Shown: in pieces, positions 31,483-42,845 of the stretch | Numbering within the stretch: position 1 is the first letter of the stretch | Layout of the letters: each line of letters begins with the position of its first letter | From: Epiperipatus broadwayi | Taxonomy: Eukaryota; Onychophora; Udeonychophora; Euonychophora; Peripatidae | Direction: 5' to 3' | Length of the DNA: 64,000 bases | NCBI GenBank assembly: GCA_028023455.1 | Contig: JAQFVV010000055.1 | Span: 5,674,030 to 5,738,029 of the forward strand | The notes under the pieces: generated by a model | The model's input: only the letters and a program-made list of their open reading frames with translations | Database searches by the model: none | What the model was told of the DNA's origin: nothing | Translations under genes and position numbers: made by a program

Positions 31483-32123
31483 TTGATTTTAACTACCACA
31501 AATAAAAACTGTCAACTCTTTACTTTTCCAGTAGATGAATTCTTTGCCATGATTACGAAGCAAAACCTTAGTAATGTAATTAACAGAATTCTCCATCACC
31601 CAAAAAAATGCTATTTCATTATTGAATTTGTGAATCAATTCCAAAGACAAGCTTTTAGAAACAACCACCATACTTTAAAAGGAAAATTACTCATTAACAT
31701 TGATATGAGCAAGGAATCTAAGCTTATGGGATTAGCAAGGAATTGTCGTATTTCTCACATCAAAATCTTCAAAGCTTACTAGATCAATATGGGAAGTTTA
31801 ATTTCTATGGGAAAAAATGTTCAGGAATAGAAATCTTATCTAACAACGCATCTTTTATATTAACCCTTCACAAAAATATATCACCACTTGATATTCCTTT
31901 GGTCCTTGCAGAGAGAGAATGCCCAACTTACTTATCATTCTGTGGCATTCCCCTCAGTGAATTCTGTGTGGAAACAGAAGCCACCTCATTAAACAATATC
32001 CAACTCGTATTTGCAAAACGTGCCAAAACATCAAGAGAAAAAATCACAACTACAATTTACAGAAAAAAGTTGAACTTGTCAAAGATAACCCTCCTCACCA
32101 CACTCAGGAGGAACAAGTTTTGA
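31483..32123 (+). pseudogene. L-C ORF1-like fragment
   Basis: Two overlapping frames (31483-31782 and 31743-32123). They read ILTTTNKNCQLFTFPVDEFF and FVNQFQRQAFRNNHHTLKGK, then FILTLHKNISPLDIPLVLAE and ERECPTYLSFCGIPLSEFCV. The even mix of aliphatic and polar residues looks like real coding sequence. It lies upstream of the endonuclease part, in the place of a LINE ORF1 nucleic-acid-binding protein. No zinc knuckle seen; function inferred from position. Confidence 0.5.
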
Positions 32124-32480
32124 AAAGTGATGAACAAATGGAGATGACAGGAGAAAAACATACATTGGATGTTGACCTCTGATGGCAAGGAAACCAGTGA
32201 GATAGAACAACACAAACAAACCATAATCCAACAAGAGAAAATAACCATTCTATCATTCATAAAATCAAAGCCAAAAAAAATGAAAACAATAGGCTCAAGT
32301 AGTTCTCAACAGGATGATAATAATTCATTGACTTCGGACTCTAGTCATGATCAAACTAAACTACCATTCTAAATCCAAATCTAACAAAACCAAGAAATAA
32401 AAAAGAAACAAAAAATGGAAAAATTCCTTAACATCAACAGATGGGGTGATGACTGATCCCCTGACAATCAAATCCATCAA

Positions 32481-33314
32481 ATGGAGCTTTCATATTTGAA
32501 TGAGAATAGCCTATCAATTATAACATGCGTACAATATCAATCCAATCAAATCAATAATGATAATCCGGACATCGATCCTAGAGGCCACTATGGATTTCCA
32601 CCTGCTATCAGAATGACTAATTACACTTTTGCTTTGGCCATGTTTAATCACAGTGCAGTTGTTTATTAAAGGAATTAATGTATAAGGCCTAAATTCCATG
32701 CATATGGTGTTTGTGATCAAGAACTGGATTGCCTTCTTGCCCCCAGATGAAAATCCATTCTCATTCCAATCACAGAATCAATCAATTACTTGAAAAATTT
32801 GGTCTGTTTCATCATGTCATCTCCACCTCAGCATGCTCAGGTAGAGCTTTTTTAATTAGCAAAAGGCTTTTGCTTTCTGGTTTCAAAATTGTATACTTAA
32901 GGAATGAAATCCTTATAATTAACTTTCATTTTGGGCTTTTCTCCCTTAATATAATCTACATCTACATAAGAAATTCCCTGGCAATAATACTCAATATCAT
33001 TCGCATAATCAACTCCATGCTTTACTCCAATTCTTCCCCCACCATTTTATTTGGGGACTTCAATTATGGTGTACTCTGAATTTAATCACAAATACCTTCA
33101 TCTTATCAACAATGTAACATTATGTGGAGAAGGCTTCTTCCCACCAAATTTTTTCTCATTTTATATAAAATTCACAAGAACTCTCACTGATCTCATATAT
33201 TATACATCTGAACCACATCACTCAATTGAAGCCCATTTAACCCCAGTAGTCCTTTCAGACCACTTGGCAAAAGAAATAAAACTTGACTTCGATAGCAAAT
33301 ACCCACACAAATAA
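32481..33314 (+). pseudogene. L-C APE-type endonuclease fragment
   Basis: Frames at 32481-32669, 32729-33079 and 33051-33314 give, in order, ENSLSIITCVQYQSNQ, a NFHFGLFSLNIIYIYIRNS core strand, TILFGDFNYGVL (the GDFN motif of APE endonucleases) and VVLSDHLAKEI (the SDH motif). Frameshifts join the pieces. The domain would nick target DNA to start target-primed reverse transcription. Confidence 0.7.
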
Positions 33315-33850
33315 ATCACAATCATACAATTAGAAGGCTCAATAAAGTGACCACAACTGAATCATTTTTTTCAGAACTCTACAGCTTATTCAACAAAGTA
33401 GATATACTTTCTCTCATCCACCCATTGAAGCATGGTTCTTGTTTGTCCAGACTATAGCCACCTTGATAGACACCCATACCAGAAATACCTCGGGCCCAAA
33501 TAAATTACTCAAGGAACTTGAGGACATAGGGTAGCATCTCACTAACCTGCCTCTACAAGACAGAAACATTCAAATAATCATGAATTTTAAAACACAACAT
33601 CATGATAGACAGAGGACCCTTGGGGAATACATAGCAACTAAGAGGGTCAGAATCTACCTAACCAATCAACACAATTGGATATGGGATTATTTATGATGGC
33701 TATTGGTGCTGGAAAAAAATGTCCTACACCATCTATGATTGCCATCGACCAGGAATGCTATGCAGGCCTGATAATAATCACAAAAATTTCAATTCTTTAA
33801 AAAAAGAAATAACAAAATGTCAAATTCAAAATTGAACAAATATGGAACAC

Positions 33851-34830
33851 TCAAATAGATACCATTGAGCATGGAATCAATGAAAAACCAATTCTTGCCA
33901 AATTAAAATCATTTCCTGAATATATACACCCTGGTCTGCATGGTATTCCAAAGTTTGTCCTTATACATCTGGGACATTTTACCACTCCAATAATTCTTGG
34001 AATGATCAATATTCTAGCTGGATACTTCTGCAATGTCAATGATCTATACCCTATTTCGTTGGTTCCCTTCCTCAAGAAAAAAATAATCCCATCTGAATTT
34101 AAATAATTTGCAACCCATTTCCATGATTCCCCTTTTAATTAAAACAATAGAATCAATAGTAAAAAATAAAATACAAGATCAAATACTCCAAAACATTTAC
34201 ACTTCCCAATTTGCAAGGAAGGGAATCTCAACAAATCAAGCAATGACTAGATTATTACTCCAGAAAATCCAGCCAATTGCGGTCCAGTTAGACTTTTCCT
34301 CAGCATTCTACTTGGTTAAGCCCTCTATTCTTCTCCAGACTCTCTGTGAATACTCAGTTCATGATGTACATATTAGAATCATTGGAAATTTAATTCTTAA
34401 CAATAGATCTATTTTCATATCACTAAATGGATGACTTTTGACAGGTTTTAGGCCTCATCTATCTATTCCCCAGGGATTATCCCTTAATTCCCTTTGTTTC
34501 ATTGCTTACTTAAATCCTCTATTAAGGCATGATAGAACTAAAAATCCCTGGAAATTTTTGTCCCAGCTCTAGGGGAGGAAGTCCAACATATTTCCTTCAT
34601 GGATGATGTGGTTGTCTTTCTCCCAGGGATAGAACACCTTGCATCACTGCAAAAAAATCATCAAAAATTACTCACAAATTTATGGTTTGAAGCTCAACCC
34701 ACAAAAATCAGCAGCCTGGAACATCTGTTCGGGAAAAAGGTTCCCTCTCCTTTCACAGTGGAACCTCTGTAATTTCTTGGGTTCAACGTTTTCAAGTCAC
34801 CTTCCACTATGAGACATGATCTTTAAGAGT
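33851..34830 (+). pseudogene. L-C reverse transcriptase fragment
   Basis: Pieces read IHPGLHGIPKF, NLQPISMIPLLIKTIESIVK (finger region), YTSQFARKGISTNQAMTRLL, motif A VQLDFSSAFYLV, motif B IPQGLSLNSLCFIAYLNPLL and motif C FMDDVVVFLPG, then YGLKLNPQKSA. The frame 34108-34434 covers the first part. Stops and shifts separate the rest, although catalytic Asp codons are still visible. Dead copy. Confidence 0.8.
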
Positions 34831-35601
34831 CCATTCTTACCTACATCCAAGAAAGTAATGGACTTTCTCTCTAGAATATATCTGTTCCTTCCAGGGAAAA
34901 TCTCCCTTTTAATGATTGGTTTTCCCACATAAATTATTACTTACCTGTTTTTCATCCAATCAGGCTAATGTGGAGACGTAAAACAAATAGCTTGGCCCTC
35001 CACTCAGTATCTATCTATTATTTATAGAAAATAATCAACATGATACAATCCTTAAATTATATGTTTTGCTGTATGCTGTGAAGTTGCCTGTTTTTTCCTT
35101 GATTATACTCCACCAGTCTTTTTAACATAGCTGTGTAAATAGTGGCTGGAAATCACAGCTTGTTCTTGGAGCTCAGTATTACAGAAGGGGGTTCTCTCCG
35201 ATCTCTTCCTGGAATATCTTTATGTTGATCATTTTAGCTAACTGGATTTGAATTTCTGGGCCAGCCATCAGGACTCTGTGGGGTTGGTGACCTCAGTATT
35301 TGCTGTATCACTTTGTTTGGAATGACAGTAGATTGTTCCGGTTAACCTTGCTTTGGTCCACACATTCCTCCTGCTTTATGTCATTGGTGTTATCGGCCTC
35401 TATTTTTAGGATCAAAATTTCTTTATTTTCAAAAATACTGTTAAATGTCAAGAAAATTTGTGGTTTCAGATAAGATTACGAAGACAAGAATGGATGGTAT
35501 CTACAGTGTATATAGCTACTGGAGGTAGTCAAACTATAATGGCATGGAACAGTAGCATATATGAATGCATAGTTAAGGATATACAGGGTTTTAAAGAAAA
35601 G

Positions 35602-36117
35602 GGGAAGAGAATAATGGTTATAGGGAGGATATGAATGGGTATATTGAAGAAATTGATGACATAGGTAATAAGAATGGACAGTTTTTGAAGAATTTTTGTC
35701 AGAGAGTAAATTTGAGCATTGAAAATTTATCAAATATTTATGAGGAAAAATACCCATGGTCTAGAAATAATATATTCCACACAATAGATTATGTATAAGT
35801 AGAGAAAGAGAGAATGAATAAAATATAGAAAATTAAAGTGTTTGATAATGAAGAGAGTGTGTAATAGTGATCATAACTTCTTTATAATCGAAATGGTTAG
35901 TACTGAGATGAAAAATAGAAATAAAAGTAGAAATGATAGTGAAAGATATGGATGGAGAGTGAATAAGAGTAAGTTAGAAGAGTATAAAATAAAAGTTGAA
36001 GAAACCATGCAAGAGTTGGTTAGGGATGAGTATAAAAACTCATGTGGTGAAATAGAGAAAGTGGTATATAGGGTTTTAGGTGAGAATATTCAGAAGAATA
36101 AAAGTATAAAAATGTGA
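35602..36117 (+). pseudogene. L-B APE-type endonuclease C-terminal part
   Basis: Readings DMNGYIEEIDDIGNKNGQFL, NFCQRVNLSIENLSN, YPWSRNNIFHTIDYV and then, in the frame 35842-36117, NSDHNFFIIEMVSTEMKNRN. GD(F)MNG, TIDYV and SDHN are the successive motifs of a non-LTR APE endonuclease. A long Lys/Glu-rich linker follows. Several shifts and stops. Confidence 0.7.
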
Positions 36118-36386
36118 GAGTTAGTAAAAGTGTAAAAGAGAGATAAAAAGCATGCAGAGAATATGTGTGCTATTAAGAACAATGAAAGTGAAAAATATAT
36201 TAAGGTTAAATGGGAAAAATACTTGGAAAAAAAGCAAGTTGGCTAAAATAAATAATTATACAGAGAGAATGAAATTGAGTAGTAAAACAGGCAAAAAACT
36301 CACTATACATATTGCCACACTGCAAGCTAGAGTAATCAATGGATGCCAGAAGGCTTATGCATAAAATCCCCATCTAGTACCTACTC

Positions 36387-36442
36387 ATCCAATATCCCCA
36401 GATTAGTTTCTAGCTTGTGGCCTTCGTCAGTGAGGATCCTTG
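36387..36442 (-). ncRNA. Hammerhead ribozyme, antisense arm
   Basis: The - strand reads TCCTCA, CTGACGA, GGCCACAAGCT, GAAAC-TA-ATC, TGGGGATATTGGAT. The core is present; stem II is shortened by a C to T change and the triplet is AUC. Confidence 0.55.
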
Positions 36443-36745
36443 ATTTTTGCCTGTTTTAATAACAGTTATAAGCAAGCGCATAAGAAATGGTGATCATGTG
36501 ATGTTTCTTGGCTTAAAACCAATCCTGCCTAATAGGATTGCGGTGGTTGTGGTTATTAAAACCAAAGACACCAAAATGTATGGACACTGAACTGAGTTTA
36601 GACCTATATGCCTATATAAGCTGATGGACTTGGATTGAAAATATTAAGGTGTTTTCAAGTTAAGGCTCATAGTTTTGTAGTTGAGCTAAAAGGTGGTTGC
36701 TGGAGGGTTGTGTTAGATCCTAAGATCTAGGTGCAGTGTTCTCAG

Positions 36746-36804
36746 ATCCAAGGCTCCTCACTGATGAAGGCCACAAACCAGAAACTAGTCTGGGGATATT
36801 GGAT
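36746..36804 (+). ncRNA. Hammerhead ribozyme, sense arm
   Basis: AUCCAA-GGC-UCCUCA, CUGAUGA, a stem II weakened to GG/CC (GCC changed to ACC), GAAAC-UA-GUC, UGGGGA-UA-UUGGAU. Helix I and the GUC triplet are perfect. Cleavage predicted at 36790/36791. Confidence 0.7.
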
Positions 36805-36963
36805 GAGTAGCCACTAGATGAGGATTTTGTGCACAAGCCTTCTGACATCCATTGATTACTCTAGATTGCAGTGTGGCAATATGTATAGTGAGTTTTTGCC
36901 TGTTTTAATAACAGTTATAAGTAAGCCTAAGAAATAGTGATCATGTGATGTAAATTGAATAGT

Positions 36964-37715
36964 AAATTGTTGGAGGATATTAATAAAAGTGGAAGAGATG
37001 GGAGTAAAATTTTTTGGAAATACATTAAAAAAAGGAATGTAGGGGAGAGACATAGTATTACTAGATGATGAGGGAGTAGAGAATAGCTCTAGAGAAGAAT
37101 TAGATATTATATTAACTAAGAATGTAATGGGTATAGAAATGTGTTAAGATATGAAGATCAGAGTGATAGGAATCATAAAAGCATATAGTAATGGGAATAT
37201 TAGGTTTACCGAAAATGAAGTGAATGAGACAGGGAAGAAATTGGAAAAGTGGAAAGGCAAGAAGATTTAGATGGATGGGCAGCAGAAATGATAATGAATT
37301 TAGGGTGTAAGGCAAACGTAAAATTGATATCATGTTTTAATAAGATGGTACAGAAGAGAGATTTTTAGGGTAGTTGGAGTATTAACTCAAGAGTAAGGTT
37401 ACTATTTAAAGGAAAAGTTAAAGATCATAGAAAGTTAAACAATTAATAGACCGATAGCAGTAACATCAGGTTTATATGTTTTTTTTTCACATTTGGGGGC
37501 TGGAAGGGTTGCAAAATGGATGTAAGAAAATAATATAGTGGGAGAAATGCAAGGAGGTTTTCAATTGGATAGGCATATAGTTTCACAACTTATGGATAAG
37601 AGTAGGTATACAAGTAGACAGTTATATATGGCTTTTATAGATATAGAGAAGGTTTATGCTAGAGTAAATAGAAATAGATTATGGTTAATGTTTTTCTGAA
37701 GGTTTGTGATGATGG
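36964..37715 (+). pseudogene. L-B reverse transcriptase, N-terminal half
   Basis: Readings LLEDINKSGRDGSKIFWKYI, FTENEVNETGKKLEKWKGKK, then INRPIAVTSGLY, EMQGGFQLDRHIVSQLMD and motif A QLYMAFIDIEKVYARVNRN. The order (linker, GKA-like segment, RPI, GG-R, motif A) is that of a non-LTR reverse transcriptase. The frame is broken repeatedly and is lost at the next insertion. Confidence 0.7.
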
Positions 37716-38239
37716 TGTTCTAGCTGTATTTTTGTAGTGTATTGTAAAATGGCAGACATGTTTGTGCACTCCAGAAAAAACTAGAATTTATTCGTAAGGC
37801 TGTTTTTAGATCGCGCTCTAATAGCTGAGGAATTTAATTAGTGCATTGACGTAATGGCGATCGACAATTCCTAGAAATATTTGCTAATTACAAATGTTTC
37901 TAGATAAGAGACGTTACCTTATTGGTCAGTGCATTGATTGATCGTTGCAGTTGTCAGAGAGCGATAAGAAGACTGGGTAACATCGAGCAGTGTAACAGAG
38001 AGAGCAGTAGAGAGCAATCGCGCAGTAGCGAGTAGCAGACAGTATGGAGTGCATCTACAGTAGACTTACTGTTCAATTCCAGTAGGAGATAGCTGATGGC
38101 AGTCGCAGTGCTTACTACGAAGAGTTCGTGTACAGCTACACTGGACTGGGGCTAAAGTAGGACCATTGTGAACCGTTATGTAGCAGCCAGCCTGAAAGAA
38201 CATCATGGGAATTGAACTTTAGCGAACTGTATAAATAGA

Positions 38240-38440
38240 TCATTGCAGACCATTCGTTTGGAGAGCATCCGCTTGCAGACCATTCATTGGAGAGCAGTCG
38301 GTGCAGACCATTCGTTGGAGAGCATCCGTGGCAGAGCATTCAGTGCAGACCATTCGTTTGGAGAGCATCCATTGCAGAGAATACAGAGAATATTCAGAGC
38401 ATTCGTTGCAGACCATTCGTTGGAGAGCATATGCGGTTGA
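38240..38440. repeat. ~30-bp minisatellite
   Basis: GCAGACCATTCGTTGGAGAG or close variants, each followed by a CATCC- or CAGTC-type joint, recur about six times. The region gives overlapping open frames on both strands that are artefacts of the repeat. Confidence 0.85.
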
Positions 38441-38543
38441 ACAGTAGCGAACGTTATTTGCTGACCGCACAGTATGACTTGCAGTTATAACATTGGCACA
38501 GTCGTAAGTGCGGATATAACAATTTTTATATTAGACTATTTCC

Positions 38544-38585
38544 ATCACAGCAAACAGGTGCATATACTAACCTGTTTGCTGTGAT
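38544..38585. repeat. Perfect 16-bp hairpin next to a 49-bp duplication
   Basis: ATCACAGCAAACAGGT pairs with ACCTGTTTGCTGTGAT over a 10-nt loop. The right arm and the following TATTACTAACAGT are repeated at about 38610-38640 with two changes. Confidence 0.75.
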
Positions 38586-38644
38586 ATTACTAACAGTTAG
38601 TGCATATACTAACCTGTTTGCTGTAATATTAGTAACAGTTGAAT

Positions 38645-40100
38645 ACATTTGGAATATTTAAATAAAATAAGACATTCAACACACATATTAGATGATGGAA
38701 ATAGTCCAATATAAAAATACAGATTATGGGTAAGTTTAGTAAATTTGGGAATGGATGGAGCTTTAGTGGATATTAAGAAATTGTATAAAAAATAATTACT
38801 ATACATATAAATTAGGGAATATAGAATCAGTTAAATTTAAAAAAGTGGTGGGAGTAAGTCAAGGATGTTCTCTGTCACCTACTTTGTTTTTATTGTATTT
38901 GAGAGAGCAGTAGAAAGACTAGAAATAAGGGTAGAGATACGATTAATAGGTGGTAAGAGAGTATATACATTATAGAAAGACTAGGAATAAGGGTAGAGAT
39001 ACGATTAATAGGTGGTAAGAGAGTATATACATTATCAGGGTTTTTATTTGCAGATGATGTCTTCTTCAGCACAGAAAGAAGGGAAGATATGGAAGTTATG
39101 TTGAGGACATGTGCAATGGTGGATAAAGAGATGGGATTAAGTTTAGTGAAGAAAAATCAAAGTAATGATGATTAATACTGGAGAAAGAGAAGACAAAGAA
39201 TTTTTATTGGGGGATATAAAGTTAAGGGTGGTGAATAGATATAACTATTTGTATTGTATTAACTAATCAGAGAAATTGCTGGGATAAATGGGAAGAAAAA
39301 ATTGATAAATGAAGCAAGGAAAAAAAAGTGATTGATAAAGAAATTAACAGTTTTTTCATATAATAAATATGACATAGTTAGAATTGTATGGAAGGGAGTG
39401 GTGGAAGCAGGATTAACATATGGTAACGATACATTATGTGATAGTAAAGGGGTATTAGATTACTTGGAAAAAGTACGAAGAGAAGTAGGAATGCATGAAT
39501 ATGTGTGGATGGCAAAGGAGGCAATTCAAGGAGAAATGAGATGGTCACATTTTTATATGAGAGATGCAAAAAGCAAAATGAAAATGTTCAGTAGATTGCA
39601 GCTTATGGATAAGAATAGCCAAAATAGTATTTAATTGGATCATGAATAAAGGGTAGGTAACACGATGGGTCAGAAACGTAATGTGGTATGCAGAAGATTT
39701 GGATAAACAATTTATGTCAGTATACTTGTACAAAAGATGATTGCATTAGGAGGATTGTTGAGTGTTATAGTAGTAAGGAATGGGATAGAATAGTAGATGC
39801 ATTAATAAAGAATAGGGATAGAATAATAGATGCATTAATAAAGAATAAGGAGTTGGAGAGATGGAGAACTAGTATGAAGACTAAAGAGAGCTTAAATATA
39901 TATAGAAGTAAACAGAATAGTGGGTGCAAGTTAATTTATGATAATAGAAATGTAAGTAGTTTACTGTTTAAGGGTCGAGTGAAATCTTTAGCAACAGGGG
40001 ATTATAAATGTAAATGGAAAAAATGTGGGTGTTTTAGTCTGCAAGTTGTGTAAGGAAGGCATAGAAAATATTAGACACCTGTTAATTAAATGCAAATGAC
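38645..40100 (+). pseudogene. L-B reverse transcriptase, C-terminal half
   Basis: Readings LGMDGALVDIKKLY, motif B VVGVSQGCSLSPTLFLLYL, a duplicated segment, motif C FLFADDVFFSTERREDMEVM, then MGLSLVKKNQS, and in frames 39332-39634 and 39688-40053 IVRIVWKGVVEAGLTYGND, LDYLEKVRREVG and ELERWRTSMKTKESLNIY. After one more shift comes CKLCKEGIENIRHLLIKC, a C-x2-C..H..C end typical of LINE C-termini. FADD is intact but the frame is not. Confidence 0.78.
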
Positions 40101-40390
40101 TGAAAGCATAAAGGATCCAATTATTAACATTGTGGAAAAATAAATATAAGCAAAAAGTGATTATACAGAAAGTGGGTTATTGATGCTTATGCAGGGTTTG
40201 GGAAAAAATAAGATGGATTTAGATATAAAAGCCATGGAGTTGACAAAGATTACGTTGTGGAAATGAGATGGAGCAGGATATGGGAAAATGTATGTCAGGG
40301 AAAGGGAGGTAAAGTGGTAACAGGTTTCTCTGAGCATAGTTGCTGAGAGTTTCCTCGATTCCATATAAGGAGAAGTCACAGTGCATAACA

Positions 40391-41500
40391 TTACATTATA
40401 AGAAAATTTGATTTACAGTGACCAAAGGTAATCATGGTATTGTGATATATATACCACCAGCTAGACCTAAGGAGAGAAAGAGATCCTAAATATTGTACAG
40501 ACAATTGAATCACAGGACACTAAAACAAATTTCGGCCCAAAACAAATACAATTTTTATATTTATTAAATAAAATTTTTAATAAAAAGTTCACCCTGTATT
40601 TGTCCGAGAGCACACGTGAATCTTATAACATCAAACCCTTCTGCAGATAATTTCATTTTATCACCTAAGCTTATAAGGAATTATAACGATCTTTCTGACA
40701 TCGATTTATCTACACACATTATGCTCTCGTTGATTTCTATTTTTCTTTCTTTAAAGATTTTTAGTAAAAGCGATCTCGTACAGAAGTTAACGAACAGTGC
40801 AGAGCGATCGTTCATTAACCCAGTAAAGAAATCGGGATCAAAACAAGGATGTGATATGCTCTTTAAACACTCATAAGGGTCCACATTTATCATACGGCCC
40901 TTAAGTTGCCTCTGTACAAGTAAAGAGAAAAGATTATGATTTATGTAAATTTAAATATAATAAAAATCAAAATCTCATGCTCTATATGGCATACAAGAAA
41001 AACAGAACTACACAATCAACTAAATCACTGGCCACAAGATCTACGATCTGCAGGAAATGCAGACACACATTAAACTAAATTAATTTCAAATGAAAAGGGA
41101 TAGGTGATCTAAAAAGAAAACTACTATTATCTGCCAAACCTTTTAGCTACAAATATATATATAAAAACAACTTATAATATACTCTCCGACAGAGCGATAA
41201 AATAAAATCTTAATCAAATTCTTTGTATTTTATAGATTCCATTAATATATATATAATTCGATTAATATTATCTAAACTTCTGTGAATAAACCTATCATAT
41301 GTTCTTTCTGTCCTTTTTTTTAAGTATCAAGCTGAGACTTACACCCTGGTTTAAAATATAAGAATGTTTGGTTCTGATTTATTCCCATGGCATGTGCAAG
41401 GTTGAGTTTCTGAAAGTGTACATTGCTGTTGTTTTGGCTGATCACGAAGTTCAAAAGCTAATTTCAGAATTAGTTTTGAACTAGAAAATTATGACACGTT
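40391..41500. other. Gap upstream of HDAC8 with one coding-like patch
   Basis: On the - strand, 40681-40893 reads NVDPYECLKSISHPCFDPDF and FFTGLMNDRSALFVNFCTRS, with a plausible upstream continuation and, after a stop, LISLGDKMKLSAEGFDVIRF. Residue choice looks like true protein. I do not recognise the family. It could be a decayed mobile-element protein or an exon. The remainder shows nothing. Confidence 0.35.
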
Positions 41501-42559
41501 AATGATGACACAATTGTGGAGTCAGGGTTCGCCTTAGAATGGTTTTAACATGACATACATATGATTCTTTCTCCAAGGGTAGTAGTTTTTGCATTCTGAA
41601 TTGATGGTCACTATCTCCAATAATAATCATATTATCTTCCTTTTTTTTAAAGTTAGTTTTCAGGATAGAAATGTCTATAATAGCCATCGGGTGAGCTTTT
41701 CTCTTTTCCAATGGTTTCTTTAACAGTTATCTATTAGCAATCCAATCCGCAATTCCCAATTAGCAAAAATAAATCACCAGCCATATGCGACTAGCAATTA
41801 GAAAATATAAGATATCAGCGGTCTGTAATTAGCAAATATTAAAAATAAGACGCATTCAAAAAAAAACAGAGCTTTTATATTCTATTTTTATCTCCCATCA
41901 AATCTTAATTAAAAATCTAACCAGATACAGTTTCTTACTTCTTTTCTTTTTAAATACCATTTAAATTTTTAATTAATTAAAAATCACCACAATTTTAAAA
42001 CCAAGATAAAAGAAAACTATCTTAGCTAAAATCTTTTGAAAGTAATATTACCTAATTTCAAAATCTAATCGGGCGTGTGCTCTATACATCTATTTATAAT
42101 AGTTACCCTTTGCTGTGTGCTGCATGAATTAAAATACATGCACACAAGTTTTCTACAGACTTGCTCAGATCGAGAATGATTTAAACTGGATTGAGCATAT
42201 AGCACTACAAACCAATAAGCATAGGTGTAAATATAAATGATTAATAGGGGCAATGTCCACTGGATCCTAATGCTCACAATCTGGAAGGGGAACTACCTAT
42301 AAAAAGTATTTGCTACTGAAGATTGGACACTCTACTAGAGAAAAAGGACCTGGACTGGCTTTCTTACCCAGTGAATCCCCGCTAAAGGTGCAAAGGAGGA
42401 ATCTAGGCAAAATTAAAGGCCAACTCAGTCTATATATTATTGTTTGTTAATAAGACTCAGGGCATACATAAATGTACAGTAATTTTGCATTATATTTTAT
42501 TATTATAATTAATTGTAAATAATTATTCACTGATTTGTCATTAAATAGTTTAATGACTG
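41501..42559. other. Gap, nothing recognised
   Basis: Unique-looking A+T-rich sequence. Short frames at 41499-41711 and 42065-42277 lack family features. Confidence 0.4.
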
Positions 42560-42845
42560 TTATGGCTTTCATTAGTGAGAAATTTTGGATCTGAGAGCAG
42601 TCTATCTGGATCTTTTGGATGTGATGTCCCTTTCAGTTCTGCCATTTTGTATAAACTTGAGTAATCAGTATTCCTTTCCACTGCTGTCTTACCCATATTC
42701 CCAAACTCCTTTCTAGCTTAAGACTTTCATCAGTGAAGAGTTTGTAATCTGGATCTACTGCATCTGGATTATTTATACATAATACACCTTTCCTCCAACA
42801 GCCATCATTTATCCTTTTTTTACTATCAAGCTAGCAGCCTGAAAT
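42560..42845 (-). mobile_element. Very old retrozyme-like remnant, copy 10
   Basis: - strand blocks in family order: CTCCAACAGCC/GGAGG region (about 42790-42810), a ribozyme-like TCTTCACTGATGAAAGTCTT at about 42724-42743 with later GAAAGGAGTTTGGGAATATG, and an upstream second trace (GGCTTTCATTAGTGAGAAAT at 42563). CUGAUGA survives, the rest of the ribozyme does not. This is the oldest copy by divergence. Confidence 0.5.

Larger units (their letters stand above)
30400..35440 (+). mobile_element. Degraded non-LTR retrotransposon L-C (L1/Tx1-like)
   Basis: One + strand element of about 5 kb. The hydrophilic ORF1-like part is at 30410-32450, the endonuclease remnant at 32500-33320 and the reverse transcriptase at 33850-34830, with the C-terminal remainder to about 35420. 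All frames are broken every 50-120 codons. Clade is uncertain; motif spacing and the two-ORF plan resemble L1/Tx1. No target-site duplication identified. Confidence 0.7.
36284..36951 (+). mobile_element. Retrozyme-like element, copy 9, inserted in LINE L-B
   Basis: AAATTGAGTAGT (36272-36283) and AAATTGAATAGT (36952-36963) form a 12-bp duplication with one mismatch, and the LINE sequence continues across the two sides. The antisense arm (ribozyme at 36387-36442) switches at about 36443 to a sense unit of about 350 nt up to the cleavage site at 36790/36791, then a downstream part ending GATCATGTGATGT. A TATA-like CTATATAAG is at 36612-36620. Confidence 0.9.
37720..38640. mobile_element. GC-richer insertion in LINE L-B, class uncertain (LTR-like)
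   Basis: The LINE reading stops near 37715 and resumes near 38645. The segment between has a different base composition, with more G+C and CpG (GCGCAGTAGCGAGTAGCAGA at about 38019), a TATA box TATAAATA at 38230-38237 and a minisatellite at 38240-38440. A promoter-bearing non-coding insert suggests a solo LTR, but I could not define matching TG...CA ends or a target-site duplication. Confidence 0.4.
35440..40390 (+). mobile_element. Non-LTR retrotransposon L-B, interrupted twice
   Basis: Endonuclease part 35460-35900, reverse transcriptase 36980-39300, C-terminal zinc-knuckle-like end near 40030-40100, 3' UTR to about 40390 ending CATAACATTACATT. It is interrupted by a retrozyme at 36284-36951 and by a GC-richer segment at about 37720-38640. 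A shorter copy of its 3' end lies at 30068-30300. Internal tandem duplications (62 bp at 38911-39034, 36 bp at about 39783-39851) and many frameshifts mark decay. Confidence 0.78.

Noticed and set aside
38136-38490. Overlapping open frames on both strands as genes
   Set aside because: They are products of the 30-bp minisatellite; repeats keep frames open on both strands.
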